Shown piece after piece: positions 34,984-45,177 of a stretch of 64,000 nucleotides of DNA. Source of the DNA: DASVDE01 sp036381235 (GTDB lineage: Bacteria; Actinomycetota; Thermoleophilia; Solirubrobacterales; 70-9). Location: contig DASVDE010000004.1 in assembly GCA_036381235.1 (NCBI GenBank), positions 109,521 to 173,520 of the forward strand, written 5' to 3'. The position numbers and the translations under genes were made by a program. Positions within the stretch are counted from its first letter, which is position 1. Each line of letters begins with the position of its first letter. The notes under the pieces were generated by a model that saw nothing but the letters and a program-made list of their open reading frames with translations, was not told the DNA's origin and did no database searches.

Positions 34984-36204
34984 ATGGCAGAATCGTGCGC
35001 GATGCCGGTCCGAGCGACCAAGCGCGGCGAAGAACGAACGCCACTCGACGGGACCCATGACGTGCTGATCTGCGGAGCGAGCTTCGCAGGGCTGGCGGTG
35101 GCCCGCGAGCTGGCCGGCTCGGGCGCCGACGTCATGGTCGTCGATCGTTATGAGATCGGCGAGAGGCAAACCTCCGCCTGTGGCATCCCGACCGAGTGGA
35201 TGCGACAGCTGGGGCTGATGGAGGCCGAGCGCCAACGCTTCGACACCCTCGTCATGCACACTCCCCACGGCACCAGCCGCTTTCGCCTCCCGTGGACCTT
35301 CTCGACCTTCGACTATCGCGAGATGTGCCGGCTGCTGTGGCGGGATTGCGACGCCACCTTCGAAACCGCGAAGGTGAACGGCCGAGCGGCGGCGGAGAAC
35401 GGCGACGGCATGCTGCGGATAGAGACCGACCGCGGCGTCCTCTCCTCCCCACTCGTCGTCGACGCGCTCGGCTGGCGCCGGATGCTGGCCAGCGGCGACG
35501 GCTACCAGCCGCCCGACGCGCCGCTCTCGCGCGGGCTGGAGGTACACCCGCACGGCTCGGGCGAGGATCTCGAGGTTTGGATCGACCGCCGCTACGTGCC
35601 CGCCGGCTACGGCTGGTCCTTCCCGGCGCGCGACGAGCTGCGAATCGGCGTCGGCTCCTTCGACCCCCGCTTCCATGTCCGTGAGACGACCGAGCTGCTG
35701 GCCGAGGACCTCGGCCAGGACCGGGTCCGCTACCAGGGCAACTGGATCCCGCACAAGCTGCGGCGCGCCACCGAGGGCGGCGTCTTCTTCGCCGGCGACT
35801 CGGCTGGCCACTGCCTGCCGCTCAGCGCCGAGGGGATCAGGACCGCCCTCTACTTCGGGATCGCGCTGGGGCGGGAGCTGCGCGGCGTCGTCGAGGGGCG
35901 GCAGAGCCGCGAGGAGGCGGCTGCCCGCTACGCCGAGTTCAACGACTCTCACGAGTGGAAATTCCGCTGGATGCTGCGTGTCCAGCGCCTCGTCCCGCGG
36001 GTGCCTCCGCGGCTGCTCGCACCGCTGATCCGCCTGATGGGCTCCAAGCGCTTCGTCGACTGGTCCTTTGGGCACTATCTGCGTATCGCGCCGCCCGAGT
36101 TCGTGGTCTCAGCGGACGAGAAGGATCGTCCCGGCCAGCAGCAGCGCAACGCCGAGGATGCGCCCGGGAGTGAGCGCGACCTGATCCAGGCCAAACAGGC
36201 CTAG
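34984..36204 (+). CDS. geranylgeranyl-reductase-like FAD-dependent oxidoreductase
   Basis: The ~406-residue protein has the FAD-binding DVLICGASFAGLAVARELAG, VVDRYEIGERQTSACGIP, and the second FAD motif GVFFAGDSAGHCLPLSAEGIRTA, as in geranylgeranyl reductases and related flavin monooxygenases. It likely saturates or hydroxylates a polyprenyl or lipid substrate. ATG 34984 or 35002 may be the start. The last ~30 residues after PPEFVVS are hydrophilic and read antisense through the end of the DMT-family transporter gene, a 96-base convergent overlap. Confidence 0.86.
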   Translation: MAESCAMPVRATKRGEERTPLDGTHDVLICGASFAGLAVARELAGSGADVMVVDRYEIGERQTSACGIPTEWMRQLGLMEAERQRFDTLVMHTPHGTSRFRLPWTFSTFDYREMCRLLWRDCDATFETAKVNGRAAAENGDGMLRIETDRGVLSSPLVVDALGWRRMLASGDGYQPPDAPLSRGLEVHPHGSGEDLEVWIDRRYVPAGYGWSFPARDELRIGVGSFDPRFHVRETTELLAEDLGQDRVRYQGNWIPHKLRRATEGGVFFAGDSAGHCLPLSAEGIRTALYFGIALGRELRGVVEGRQSREEAAARYAEFNDSHEWKFRWMLRVQRLVPRVPPRLLAPLIRLMGSKRFVDWSFGHYLRIAPPEFVVSADEKDRPGQQQRNAEDAPGSERDLIQAKQA

Positions 36205-36546
36205 CCGGTCGATCGCCACAGAGGCGGTGAGCTGCCCGGTGATCGTCGCCGCGGCAACTCCGCCCGCGCCGATCGCCGTCACCGCGATCAGCGCGTTGGT
36301 CACGTAGATGGCTCCGAGCAAACCCCCCAGCAGGTAGTACCAGCTGACGTCGAAGGTCGAACCAAGCCCGCCCGCCTTGCCGCTGAGCACGACTATCGCC
36401 GCCAGCGCGATCGTCCCCATTCCGAAGGAGACCAGCGCCGCCGGCAGGCTGCCCGTCGCCCTGCCCAGGCCGGAGTTGATCGGCGCCTGGAGGGCGATCA
36501 GCCCACCCGCAATCGCGGTCAAGATCACAGCCAGGCCCCGATCCAT
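36109..36546 (-). CDS. DMT-superfamily (YdcZ/DUF606) small membrane transporter
   Basis: The 145-residue protein has five hydrophobic segments. It begins LAVILTAIAGGLIALQAPINSGL, with GLGSTFDVSWYYLLGGLLGAIYV, ATITGQLTASVAIDRLGLFG and a final LGVALLLAGTILLVR, all typical of the DUF606/YdcZ family, which often acts in pairs. Substrate unknown. It is convergent with the reductase, overlapping its end by 96 bases, and divergent from the hydroxylase-like gene at 36601. Confidence 0.86.
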   Translation of the reverse strand: MDRGLAVILTAIAGGLIALQAPINSGLGRATGSLPAALVSFGMGTIALAAIVVLSGKAGGLGSTFDVSWYYLLGGLLGAIYVTNALIAVTAIGAGGVAAATITGQLTASVAIDRLGLFGLDQVALTPGRILGVALLLAGTILLVR

Positions 36547-36600
36547 GGACTGGTGATATCAGGGCCATCGGCTGTGGGTCGGTCGGGATAGCCTCTACCC

Positions 36601-37332
36601 ATGCATGGTGGGCAACCGTTGCTCGAGGGCGACCCTCTGACAGCAACCGCAGTCTCGATTTCCGGCCGCTCCGACGGCCGGCTCACCCTGCTCGACTGCG
36701 CGCGGGCATTTGCCCGCTTCCGCTCGCCTAAGGTGCTCGGCGCCTTCCTGGCTGTGATCCTCGCCGGACGGATCGCGATTGGCGACTGGAGCTGGCTCGA
36801 CCTGGCGGTTGCCGGTCTGCTGATCGCCTCCCAGCCCTTCACCGAGTGGCTGATCCACGTCGGCCTGCTCCACTCCAAGCCGCGCCGGCTGGGCCCCTTC
36901 ACGATCGACCTGCCTACCGCCCGTCTGCACCGCTGGCACCACCGTAACCCGACGGTGCTGGAAGCGGTGCTGATCCCCGGCTCGCTGATCGCCGGCTTCC
37001 TCATCCCTGTGATGCTGGCCATGTGGCTGCTGAGCTGGCCCTGGGTTCTCCTCGGCGGCAACCACCTGGCCCTGTGGCTGACCCTGATGGCGGTCAGCGC
37101 GGTGCTGACCGGCACCTACGAGTGGAGCCACTTCATCATCCACACCCCCTACCGGCCGAAGAGCCGCTATTACCGTTCGATCTGGCGCTCGCATCGCCTC
37201 CATCACTTCAAGAACGAGCACTACTGGTTCGGCGTCAGCTCCGACGCCGCCGACCGTGTCCTCGGCACCAACCCGGACCACAGCTCGGTGCCGAAGTCCG
37301 AGACCGCGAAGACGCTCGGCATCTCTTCCTGA
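36601..37332 (+). CDS. fatty acid hydroxylase / sterol desaturase superfamily membrane protein
   Basis: The 243-residue membrane protein carries the spaced histidine clusters of the di-iron family: EWLIHVGLLH, RLHRWHHRNP, EWSHFIIHTPY and SHRLHHFKNEHYWFGV. It has four to five hydrophobic segments. It should hydroxylate or desaturate a lipid. The ATG at 36601 is used; an alternative start is possible, since the first ~25 residues are not conserved-looking. With the FAD reductase 400 bases away it may belong to lipid or carotenoid modification. Confidence 0.86.
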   Translation: MHGGQPLLEGDPLTATAVSISGRSDGRLTLLDCARAFARFRSPKVLGAFLAVILAGRIAIGDWSWLDLAVAGLLIASQPFTEWLIHVGLLHSKPRRLGPFTIDLPTARLHRWHHRNPTVLEAVLIPGSLIAGFLIPVMLAMWLLSWPWVLLGGNHLALWLTLMAVSAVLTGTYEWSHFIIHTPYRPKSRYYRSIWRSHRLHHFKNEHYWFGVSSDAADRVLGTNPDHSSVPKSETAKTLGISS

Positions 37333-37451
37333 GGCGGTTTCGTCGGCTGGCGTGATCTTCGGACGCCGGCCGGGTTGTGGGCAATGTGGCCAGCCGGCCG
37401 TGCCGGCCTGCTGTCATATGAACAGTCGAGCCATCGAGCTTGCAAAACCAA

Positions 37452-38687
37452 ATGCCACCGCCCGCAGAAGGACTCGCCACACGACTCTTCCTCGGCCCGA
37501 CCTTACGGGCACAGCCCGACAAGCGGCTTGTGACACTCGTCCGCGAGGGGTACGAAACCGCCTTCGAGGAGATCGTGAGGCGCTACGGCAAGCCGCTGAC
37601 CCGGTATGCGGCGGCGATCGTCGGCTCGCGGTCCGAAGACGTCACTCAGGACGCCCTCTCCAAGGCGCTGCTGGCGCTGCGACGCGACGACGCGGAGATC
37701 GAGCTGCGGCCCTGGCTCTACCGGATCGTCCGCAACACGGCGCTCAACGACCTCCGCGACAACCCACCGCCGCCGGAGGCCCTGGCGGAGGCGATCGCCG
37801 GCGGGCGCAACCCGGCCGAGGAATTCGAGCAGCGCGAGGAGCTGGCCGACCTGATGAAGCGCCTGCGGGCGCTGCCGGAGTCTCAGCGCGCGGCGATCGT
37901 GATGCGGGAGCTGGAGGGCCTCAGCCACGAGGAAATCGCCGCCGCCCTGGACATGAGCGGAGGTGCAGCGCGCCAGGCGATCTACCGGGCGCGCCGGGCC
38001 CTTCGCGACGGTGTCGGGATGCTGGTGCCGCTGCCGCTGCTGCGCTATTTGGCGGAAACCGGAGACGGCGCCGGCGCGGCCGTTGCCGTCGCCGCGGGAG
38101 GGGGCGGCGCAGCGGGAGTGAAGGCGGCAATCGCGGTGGTGGCGACAGGAGCGGCGGTAACGACGGGGGTAGCCGTCCACAACGCAGACCGGCATTCCCC
38201 CGACACGGCGTCCGCCGCGGTCTACGGCAGAACACTGGACGAAGTTCAGCGTTCGCACGACATCTCCGCGGCTACGGAGGAGCAGTCGAGCGCCGGCCGC
38301 GAAAACAGCGACATCGCCGGCGAGGGGCCCACCGACCGACGTGACGGCTCCGGATCCGACGACTCCGGCCTCAGCCCCTCCCACTCCCACCGCGGGCGCG
38401 ACGCCCACGGCGACCGCTCCGGGTCAGAGGTCGACCGGCACGACCCCGAGCGCGGTGAAGACCTGGAAAGCCACGAAAGTGGGCACGACGAACGCGATTC
38501 CAACGCCGAGGGCGTCACCTCGCATGAGGATGATCACCTCGAGGCCGCCGACGACTCCTCCTCCCAGGAGGCCCCATCGAGTGGGGAGGCCGAGTCGAAC
38601 TCCGGCGAGTCGCGTGATTATCACGAGGGCTCCGTGTTCCCACCTGAGACGAACCAATCCCACCCGGAGCACCAGGAGGAGCAATGA
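37452..38687 (+). CDS. ECF-type sigma factor with membrane anchor and long extracytoplasmic acidic tail
   Basis: The ~411-residue protein has sigma region 2 (FEEIVRRYGKPLTRYAAAIV, EDVTQDALSKALLAL) and region 4 (LPESQRAAIVMRELEGLSHEE, then GGAARQAIYRARRAL). It continues with a hydrophobic segment AAIAVVATGAAVTTGVAV at about residues 225-242. About 165 Ser/Glu/Asp/His-rich residues follow, probably outside the cell. No anti-sigma gene adjoins, so the anchor may itself regulate release. ATG 37452 is preferred to TTG 37440. The gene overlaps its partner by 4 bases. Confidence 0.88.
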   Translation: MPPPAEGLATRLFLGPTLRAQPDKRLVTLVREGYETAFEEIVRRYGKPLTRYAAAIVGSRSEDVTQDALSKALLALRRDDAEIELRPWLYRIVRNTALNDLRDNPPPPEALAEAIAGGRNPAEEFEQREELADLMKRLRALPESQRAAIVMRELEGLSHEEIAAALDMSGGAARQAIYRARRALRDGVGMLVPLPLLRYLAETGDGAGAAVAVAAGGGGAAGVKAAIAVVATGAAVTTGVAVHNADRHSPDTASAAVYGRTLDEVQRSHDISAATEEQSSAGRENSDIAGEGPTDRRDGSGSDDSGLSPSHSHRGRDAHGDRSGSEVDRHDPERGEDLESHESGHDERDSNAEGVTSHEDDHLEAADDSSSQEAPSSGEAESNSGESRDYHEGSVFPPETNQSHPEHQEEQ

Positions 38688-39373
38688 ACCGGCCACACAG
38701 TCTCAGGACCCTTCTCGTCACGGCGCTTGGCGCGCTGGCGCTGCTCGCGTTGCCGGCTGCCGCCGGGGCCAAGGTCAAGGACCGTAACCACGACCGGATC
38801 CCCGATCGCTGGGAGAGACGCCACCATCTCTCGTTGAATGTGAAGCAGACGCATCGCGATCAGGATCGTGACCATCTGCGCAACCGGGCCGAGTTCCTGG
38901 CCGACAACGACCCCCATGACGCCGACTCCGACGATGACGGAGTGGCGGACGGCGAGGAGAACGCCGGCACGATTCAGTCATTCGACGCGGAAACCGGACG
39001 TCTCGTCATCGACCTCTTCGGCGGCGACTCGGTGAGCGGCCTGGTGACCGATCAGACTGAGATATCTGAGATCGAGTGCGAGGGCGGGGATTCCGCGACG
39101 GCCTCCCACGATGGGGAAGACGGGACCGGCTCTGACTCGAGCGAGGGCGATGAAGACGAGGACGGCTCCGACTCGAGCGAAAGCGAGAGCCACGAAGGCC
39201 ACGGTGAAGAGGCAGGAGACGACCACTCCGGGCCCGACTTGAGCTCGGGCGCGTGCGATGAGGGAGGCGGCTGCACGACCGCGGACCTGGTCGCGGGAGC
39301 CGTTGTCGAGGAGGCTGAGCTGAGACTGGCGAACGGCAGCGCCGTCTTCGAGGAGATCGAGCTGGGCGACTGA
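38684..39373 (+). CDS. secreted acidic protein with thrombospondin-type-3-like calcium motifs
   Basis: The 229-residue protein has a signal peptide (TLLVTALGALALLALPAAAGA). It then has DxDxDG-like calcium-binding repeats (DRNHDRIPDRWE, DQDRDHLRNRAEF, DADSDDDGVADGEE), an acidic Ser/Asp/Glu tract of ~70 residues, and a small C-terminal strand region with one CDEGGGC cysteine pair. The ATG overlaps the sigma-factor stop by 4 bases, so both are translated together. A cell-surface signal or target of the sigma factor is inferred, not shown. Confidence 0.8.
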   Translation: MNRPHSLRTLLVTALGALALLALPAAAGAKVKDRNHDRIPDRWERRHHLSLNVKQTHRDQDRDHLRNRAEFLADNDPHDADSDDDGVADGEENAGTIQSFDAETGRLVIDLFGGDSVSGLVTDQTEISEIECEGGDSATASHDGEDGTGSDSSEGDEDEDGSDSSESESHEGHGEEAGDDHSGPDLSSGACDEGGGCTTADLVAGAVVEEAELRLANGSAVFEEIELGD

Positions 39374-39384
39374 GCCCCGGACGG

Positions 39385-42012
39385 CTACTTGGCGTCGAGC
39401 CAATCGCTGCCGACGCCGACGTCCACCTCGAGCGACGGATCGAGCTGGTAGGCGGCGCACATCTCGCGCCGCACCAGCTCGGTCGCGTCGTCCATCTCCC
39501 CCGACGGGCCCTCGAACAACAGCTCGTCGTGAATCTGCAGGACGAGTCGGGTTTTCGTCCCGGCCTCCCCCAGCGCCCGGTGACAGCGGACCATCGCCAC
39601 CTTGATGATGTCGGCGGCAGTGCCCTGGATCACGGTGTTCACCGCCAGGCGCTCGCCGAGGCGGCGGGTGTTGGGGTTGCCGGAGCGCAGCTCCGGGATC
39701 GCCCGGCGGCGACCCATCAGCGTCGTCACGAAGCCCTCCTCCTGGGCCTGCTCGACGATCTGCTGGCGGAAGGCGCGCACGGCGGGGAAGCGCTCCAAGT
39801 AGCGGGCGACGAACTCCTCTCCCTCCTTGCGCGGGATGTTGAGCCGGTCGGCGAGGCCGAACCCGGTGAGGCCATAGACGATGCCGAAGTTGACCATCTT
39901 CGCCTTCGAGCGCTGGCCGACGTCCACCTCCTCGCGGGAGATGTTGAAGACCTCCGCCGCGGTGGCCGCGTGGACGTCGTCGCCGGCGCGGAAGATCTCT
40001 TTCAGCACCTCCTCGTCGGCGACATGGGCCAGCACCCGCAGCTCGACCTGGCTGTAATCGGCGGAGAGCAGGCGAGCGCCGCGCTCGGCGACGAAGCAGC
40101 CGCGAACCGGGCGCCCAACTTCGGTCCGGATCGGGATGTTCTGCAGGTTCGGATTGGTGCTGGAGAGGCGCCCGGTCGCCGCAGTCGTCTGGTTGAAGGT
40201 GGTGTGGACGCGGCCGGTCTTGGGGTCGATCAACTCGGGGAGGGAATCGAGGTAGGTGTTCTTCAGCTTGGTCAGCTCGCGCCAGTGCTCGATCTTCTCA
40301 ACGATCGGGTGCTCCTCGCGGATCTGGGCGAGGACCCGAGCATCGGTCGAGAAGCCGGTTTTGCCGCGGCGCTTGCGGGTCAGCCCCAACTCTTCGAAGA
40401 GGACCTGACCGACCTGCTGCGGCGAGCCGATCGTGAACTCATGCCCCGCCAGCTCGAAGATCTCCTTCTCCAGGGTGGCGATCCGCTCCCCGAACCCGGC
40501 GCCGACCTCGGCGAGGCGCTTGGCGTCCAGCTTCAGCCCCTCGCGCTCCATCGCGGCAAGGACATGGACGAGCGGCAGCTCGACGTCGCGCAGGAGGGGC
40601 TCCAACTCCAGCTCCTTGAGGCGCGGCCGCTGCTTCTCCGCCAAGGCCGCCACCAGCTGCGCCTCCTCGGCCGGCTCCAGGCCCGCTTCGCCGTCCTCTC
40701 CGTCAAGTGAGAGCTGGCCGTCGCCGTCATCCTCTTTCTTGGCAACGGACTCGGCGAGGCCGATGCCCGCGTCGGCGGCAAGCTCGGTCAGCTCATAGGT
40801 ACGACGTTGCGGCTCCAGCAGGTAGGCGGCGACCATCGTGTCGTGGTCGAGCGCCAGCTCGACGCCTTCGCGGGCAGCGGCGGCAAGCAGGCCGTGGCGA
40901 CCGCCTCCGAGCGACTTTGCGTCGTGGGCCACAAGCGACCGGCCGGCGAGGGCGGTCGCGAGCTCGTCGAGACCAGATGAGCCGGTGATCACCTTGCTGT
41001 CGATTGCGCCGGCCCAGCGATCGCCGGCGATCGCCAGCGCCGCGGGGCCCGTGTCGAGGTCGGCCGGGGTTCCCTCCACCGCCTCGACCTCCACCTCGGT
41101 CTCCACGCGGCGGCCCGGCAGAGCCTCCTCTTCGCCGAGCGCGTCCTCGAGCCGCTCGAGCACTGCACGCAGCTCGAACTCGCGCATGAACTCACGCAGG
41201 GCGCCGCGGTCGGGCTCGGCGACCATCACCTCGGCCAGGTCGATTCCGGTGTCGATGTCGTACTGAAGGGTCGCCAGCTGCTTGGAGACCCGGGCATCAT
41301 CGGCGTGCTCGACCAGGTTCTGCTTGCGTTTGGCGCCGGAGATCTCGTCGACGCTCGCCAGCACCTTCTCCAGCGAGCCGAACTTCTGCAGGAGCTGCGT
41401 CGCGGTTTTCTCGCCGATCCCGGGAACGCCGGGAATGTTGTCTGAGGTGTCCCCTCGTAAGCCCATCAGGTCGGTGATCAGCTCCGGCGGCACGCCGTAG
41501 CGCTCGATCACCGCCTCGCGGTCGTAGACCTTGGTCTCGGTGATCCCCCGCGAGGTGCTCATCACCCGGATCCCGTCGCCGACCATCTGGTAGACGTCGC
41601 GATCGCCGGAGACGACCATCACCGGGATCCCCTGCTCCTGGGCACGGCGCCCGAGGGAGGCGATCACGTCGTCGGCCTCGTACCCCTCGACCTTGACGTT
41701 CGTGTAGCCGAAGGCCTCGACCAGGGGCATCAGGTGGGGCCACTGCTCGCGGAGCAGGTCCGGGCGCGGGGGCCGCTGCGCCTTGTAGTCCTCGTAGGTG
41801 ACCTCCCGCCCCGACATTCCCGCATCCCAGGCGACGACCACCCCGGCCGGCCGGTGCTCATCGATGATCTTGACCAGCATCGAGGCCAGCCCATAGATCG
41901 CGTTCGTCGGTCGACCGTCCGAAGTGGCGATCGACTCGGGCAGGGCAAAGAACGCCCGGTAGGCAAGCGAGTTCCCGTCGAGCAGGAAAAGCTCGTGCGC
42001 GTCTTCGCTCAT
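39385..42012 (-). CDS. polA: DNA polymerase I
   Basis: The 875-residue protein has the 5'-nuclease domain (FLLDGNSLAYRAFFALP, RGDTSDNIPGVPGIGEKTA). The middle exonuclease-like domain has no obvious DEDD residues, so proofreading is probably absent. The polymerase domain shows LLSADYSQVELRVLAH, RSKAKMVNFGIVYGLTGFGL and LQIHDELLFEGP. It fills gaps in repair and removes primers. The ATG at 42012 lies near a DUF559 gene and its palindrome. It faces the calcium-motif protein gene convergently, with 11 bases between stops. Confidence 0.98.
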   Translation of the reverse strand: MSEDAHELFLLDGNSLAYRAFFALPESIATSDGRPTNAIYGLASMLVKIIDEHRPAGVVVAWDAGMSGREVTYEDYKAQRPPRPDLLREQWPHLMPLVEAFGYTNVKVEGYEADDVIASLGRRAQEQGIPVMVVSGDRDVYQMVGDGIRVMSTSRGITETKVYDREAVIERYGVPPELITDLMGLRGDTSDNIPGVPGIGEKTATQLLQKFGSLEKVLASVDEISGAKRKQNLVEHADDARVSKQLATLQYDIDTGIDLAEVMVAEPDRGALREFMREFELRAVLERLEDALGEEEALPGRRVETEVEVEAVEGTPADLDTGPAALAIAGDRWAGAIDSKVITGSSGLDELATALAGRSLVAHDAKSLGGGRHGLLAAAAREGVELALDHDTMVAAYLLEPQRRTYELTELAADAGIGLAESVAKKEDDGDGQLSLDGEDGEAGLEPAEEAQLVAALAEKQRPRLKELELEPLLRDVELPLVHVLAAMEREGLKLDAKRLAEVGAGFGERIATLEKEIFELAGHEFTIGSPQQVGQVLFEELGLTRKRRGKTGFSTDARVLAQIREEHPIVEKIEHWRELTKLKNTYLDSLPELIDPKTGRVHTTFNQTTAATGRLSSTNPNLQNIPIRTEVGRPVRGCFVAERGARLLSADYSQVELRVLAHVADEEVLKEIFRAGDDVHAATAAEVFNISREEVDVGQRSKAKMVNFGIVYGLTGFGLADRLNIPRKEGEEFVARYLERFPAVRAFRQQIVEQAQEEGFVTTLMGRRRAIPELRSGNPNTRRLGERLAVNTVIQGTAADIIKVAMVRCHRALGEAGTKTRLVLQIHDELLFEGPSGEMDDATELVRREMCAAYQLDPSLEVDVGVGSDWLDAK

Positions 42013-42035
42013 CGTCCGCCAACTCTATGGGGCGC

Positions 42036-42076
42036 CCTGGCGACTTCTTCGCGCATATCGCGAGTAAGTCGCCAGG
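42036..42076 (-). repeat. 41-bp palindrome abutting the DUF559 gene stop
   Basis: CCTGGCGACTT and AAGTCGCCAGG form the ends of a 41-base palindrome with core TTCGCGCATATCGCGA. It starts at the base after the TGA stop. Nearly identical copies are at 42891-42930 and 52532-52572. Confidence 0.92.
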
Positions 42077-42910
42077 TCAAAGAGACAACGCCTCGCGTAA
42101 GACCCCTGCAACGAACTCGGGCGCCTCGACGACCTGCCGACAGGAGAGGCGAATCACCTCGTAGCCGAGAGCGCGGATGAGCAGGGCCCGATCGTGATCG
42201 TCCTCGAAGGCCGCCCGGCCCCGGTGGAATCGGTAGCCGTCCGTCTCAACGACGAGCCGCTGCTCGCGCCAGAGGAAATCGGCAAGCAAGGGTCCGAGCG
42301 GAACGTTCACCGCCGGAGTCGGCAGGCGATGGCGGCGGCAGAGCTGGAGAAAGAGATACTCCAGCTCGCTGCGCGTCCCGTCGACGACAGCATCATTTCC
42401 CGACTTCAGACCCAGCACAGCCGCTTCGCGAACCGCGCGGCGGAGCACGTTTGCCGGCACGGCACGCCGAAGGTCGTCGAGCGTACGCGCCGGATTAGTC
42501 GTGGGGATGCCCCGCCGGCGGGTGACATGGCGCGGCTCGAGTGTCGCAGAGCGATGCAGGCGAATGCCTTTTCGCTTCGCCTTCCCGCTGTCACCGGGAA
42601 CCGAAACGTCGACAGTGCCGCCAGCGGACGGCAGCAGCTTCCAAAGCGCAGCGGCCGTACGGTGGCTGACGACAGCCTCATCCCCGCATGCGAAGACGGC
42701 CGCCATCCACCGCCCTTCCACCGGAAGACCCCAGTGACCCACTGCGTAAACACCACGATGGATCCGGTGCAGGCGACCGGCTCGCACGCGCCTCGACACC
42801 GCGTCGTCGCTGAGGCCCGCATCCCGCAGCTGGCGAATCGAGATCACGCCGAACTGCGGCGCAGCGATCCCGGCAGCGACAAGGTCGGGTCTGGCGACTT
42901 CTTCGCGCAT
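42077..42910 (-). CDS. AbiEi-type winged-helix plus DUF559 (Vsr-like) nuclease-domain protein
   Basis: The 277-residue protein has an N-terminal part (FGVISIRQLRDAGLSDDAV, HRGVYAVGHWGLPVEGRW, VVSHRTAAALWKLLP) and a C-terminal DUF559 domain with LLADFLWREQRLVVETDGYR, FHRGRAAFEDDHDRA and LGYEVIRLS. The Asp, Glu-x-Asp and downstream basic residues fit a PD-(D/E)xK nuclease. Its first residues MREEVARP are encoded by the palindrome at 42891-42930; an almost identical palindrome follows the stop. It lies between the ICMT-like gene and polA. Function unknown; selfish or defence roles are hypotheses. Confidence 0.87.
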   Translation of the reverse strand: MREEVARPDLVAAGIAAPQFGVISIRQLRDAGLSDDAVSRRVRAGRLHRIHRGVYAVGHWGLPVEGRWMAAVFACGDEAVVSHRTAAALWKLLPSAGGTVDVSVPGDSGKAKRKGIRLHRSATLEPRHVTRRRGIPTTNPARTLDDLRRAVPANVLRRAVREAAVLGLKSGNDAVVDGTRSELEYLFLQLCRRHRLPTPAVNVPLGPLLADFLWREQRLVVETDGYRFHRGRAAFEDDHDRALLIRALGYEVIRLSCRQVVEAPEFVAGVLREALSL

Positions 42911-42930
42911 ATCGCGAGTAAGTCGCCAGG
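42891..42930 (-). repeat. palindrome containing the DUF559 start codon
   Basis: This 40-base copy matches 42036-42076. Read on the minus strand, the core CGCGATATGCGCG holds the ATG at 42910, and the right arm codes for REEVAR. Confidence 0.92.
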
Positions 42931-42970
42931 TCGACCGACCTCTCCCCCGCCGGCCTGACTGCGAAGCCCA

Positions 42971-43582
42971 TCAAGCGCCATGCAGCAACCCGACTCCGGG
43001 CACGAAGCGGCCGACGCTCGCGGCGTAGTCCGCATAGCTCTTGCCGAAGGTCTTCAGCAGGTGGGGCTCCTCGACGAGCCTGACCTGCAGCTCGATCGAG
43101 ATCAGGATGCAGGCGAAGCCGATGAGGGCCATGGCGTTCGGGACCATCAGGAGAAGGCCGAGGACCGTCGGAATCAAGGCGCTGTAGATCGGGTTGCGGA
43201 CGAGGCGAAACGGGCCGTCGGTTACGAGCCGGGTGCGCTCCTCGGGGTCGACGCCGATCCGCCAGGCATCGCCCATCGCGAGCTGGGCGCCGAAAGTGAG
43301 GAGGATCCCCGCCGCGGTGAGAAGGAAGCCGATCGTGTTGCCGACCATCCCGTCGAGCGCCGGCACCGGGTCGAGCACGCCGGCGAGGGTCAGAGCCGGC
43401 GCTGCGACCCCCGCCAGAAGAGAGAAGACGAAGAGGCTGCCGGCAAGCCGCTCGAGAGGGCCGGCGTTCGCGGGAAGGCCATGCACCCCGGTCGAGCCGG
43501 TGCGGCGAACCTGCAACGCCACCCGAACCCCAAAGGTGAGGGCCAGGTACACGCCGTAGAGGACCAGTGCCGCCGCCGCCAT
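42971..43582 (-). CDS. isoprenylcysteine carboxyl methyltransferase-like membrane protein
   Basis: The 203-residue protein has five membrane helices and the C-terminal ICMT/phospholipid methyltransferase pattern: GPFRLVRNPIYSALIP, then RLVEEPHLLKTFGKSYADYAA. These bind S-adenosylmethionine and form the catalytic end. It methylates a lipid or small membrane substrate; protein prenylcysteine is unlikely in bacteria. ATG 43582 precedes the first helix; the open frame further upstream is not membrane-like. Confidence 0.86.
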   Translation of the reverse strand: MAAAALVLYGVYLALTFGVRVALQVRRTGSTGVHGLPANAGPLERLAGSLFVFSLLAGVAAPALTLAGVLDPVPALDGMVGNTIGFLLTAAGILLTFGAQLAMGDAWRIGVDPEERTRLVTDGPFRLVRNPIYSALIPTVLGLLLMVPNAMALIGFACILISIELQVRLVEEPHLLKTFGKSYADYAASVGRFVPGVGLLHGA

Positions 43583-43710
43583 GCGACGGCGATCATAAGG
43601 CGCGGGCAGGCACAAGCGCTGAATCTGATTCGATAGCCGTCTATGGCTGGGAACCCCCCGCGAGTGAAGCGTCCATATCCGATTCTCCGCGAGCAAGCGG
43701 GGTGTGACCC

Positions 43711-45173
<1,463 letters not shown>

Positions 45174-45177
<4 letters not shown>

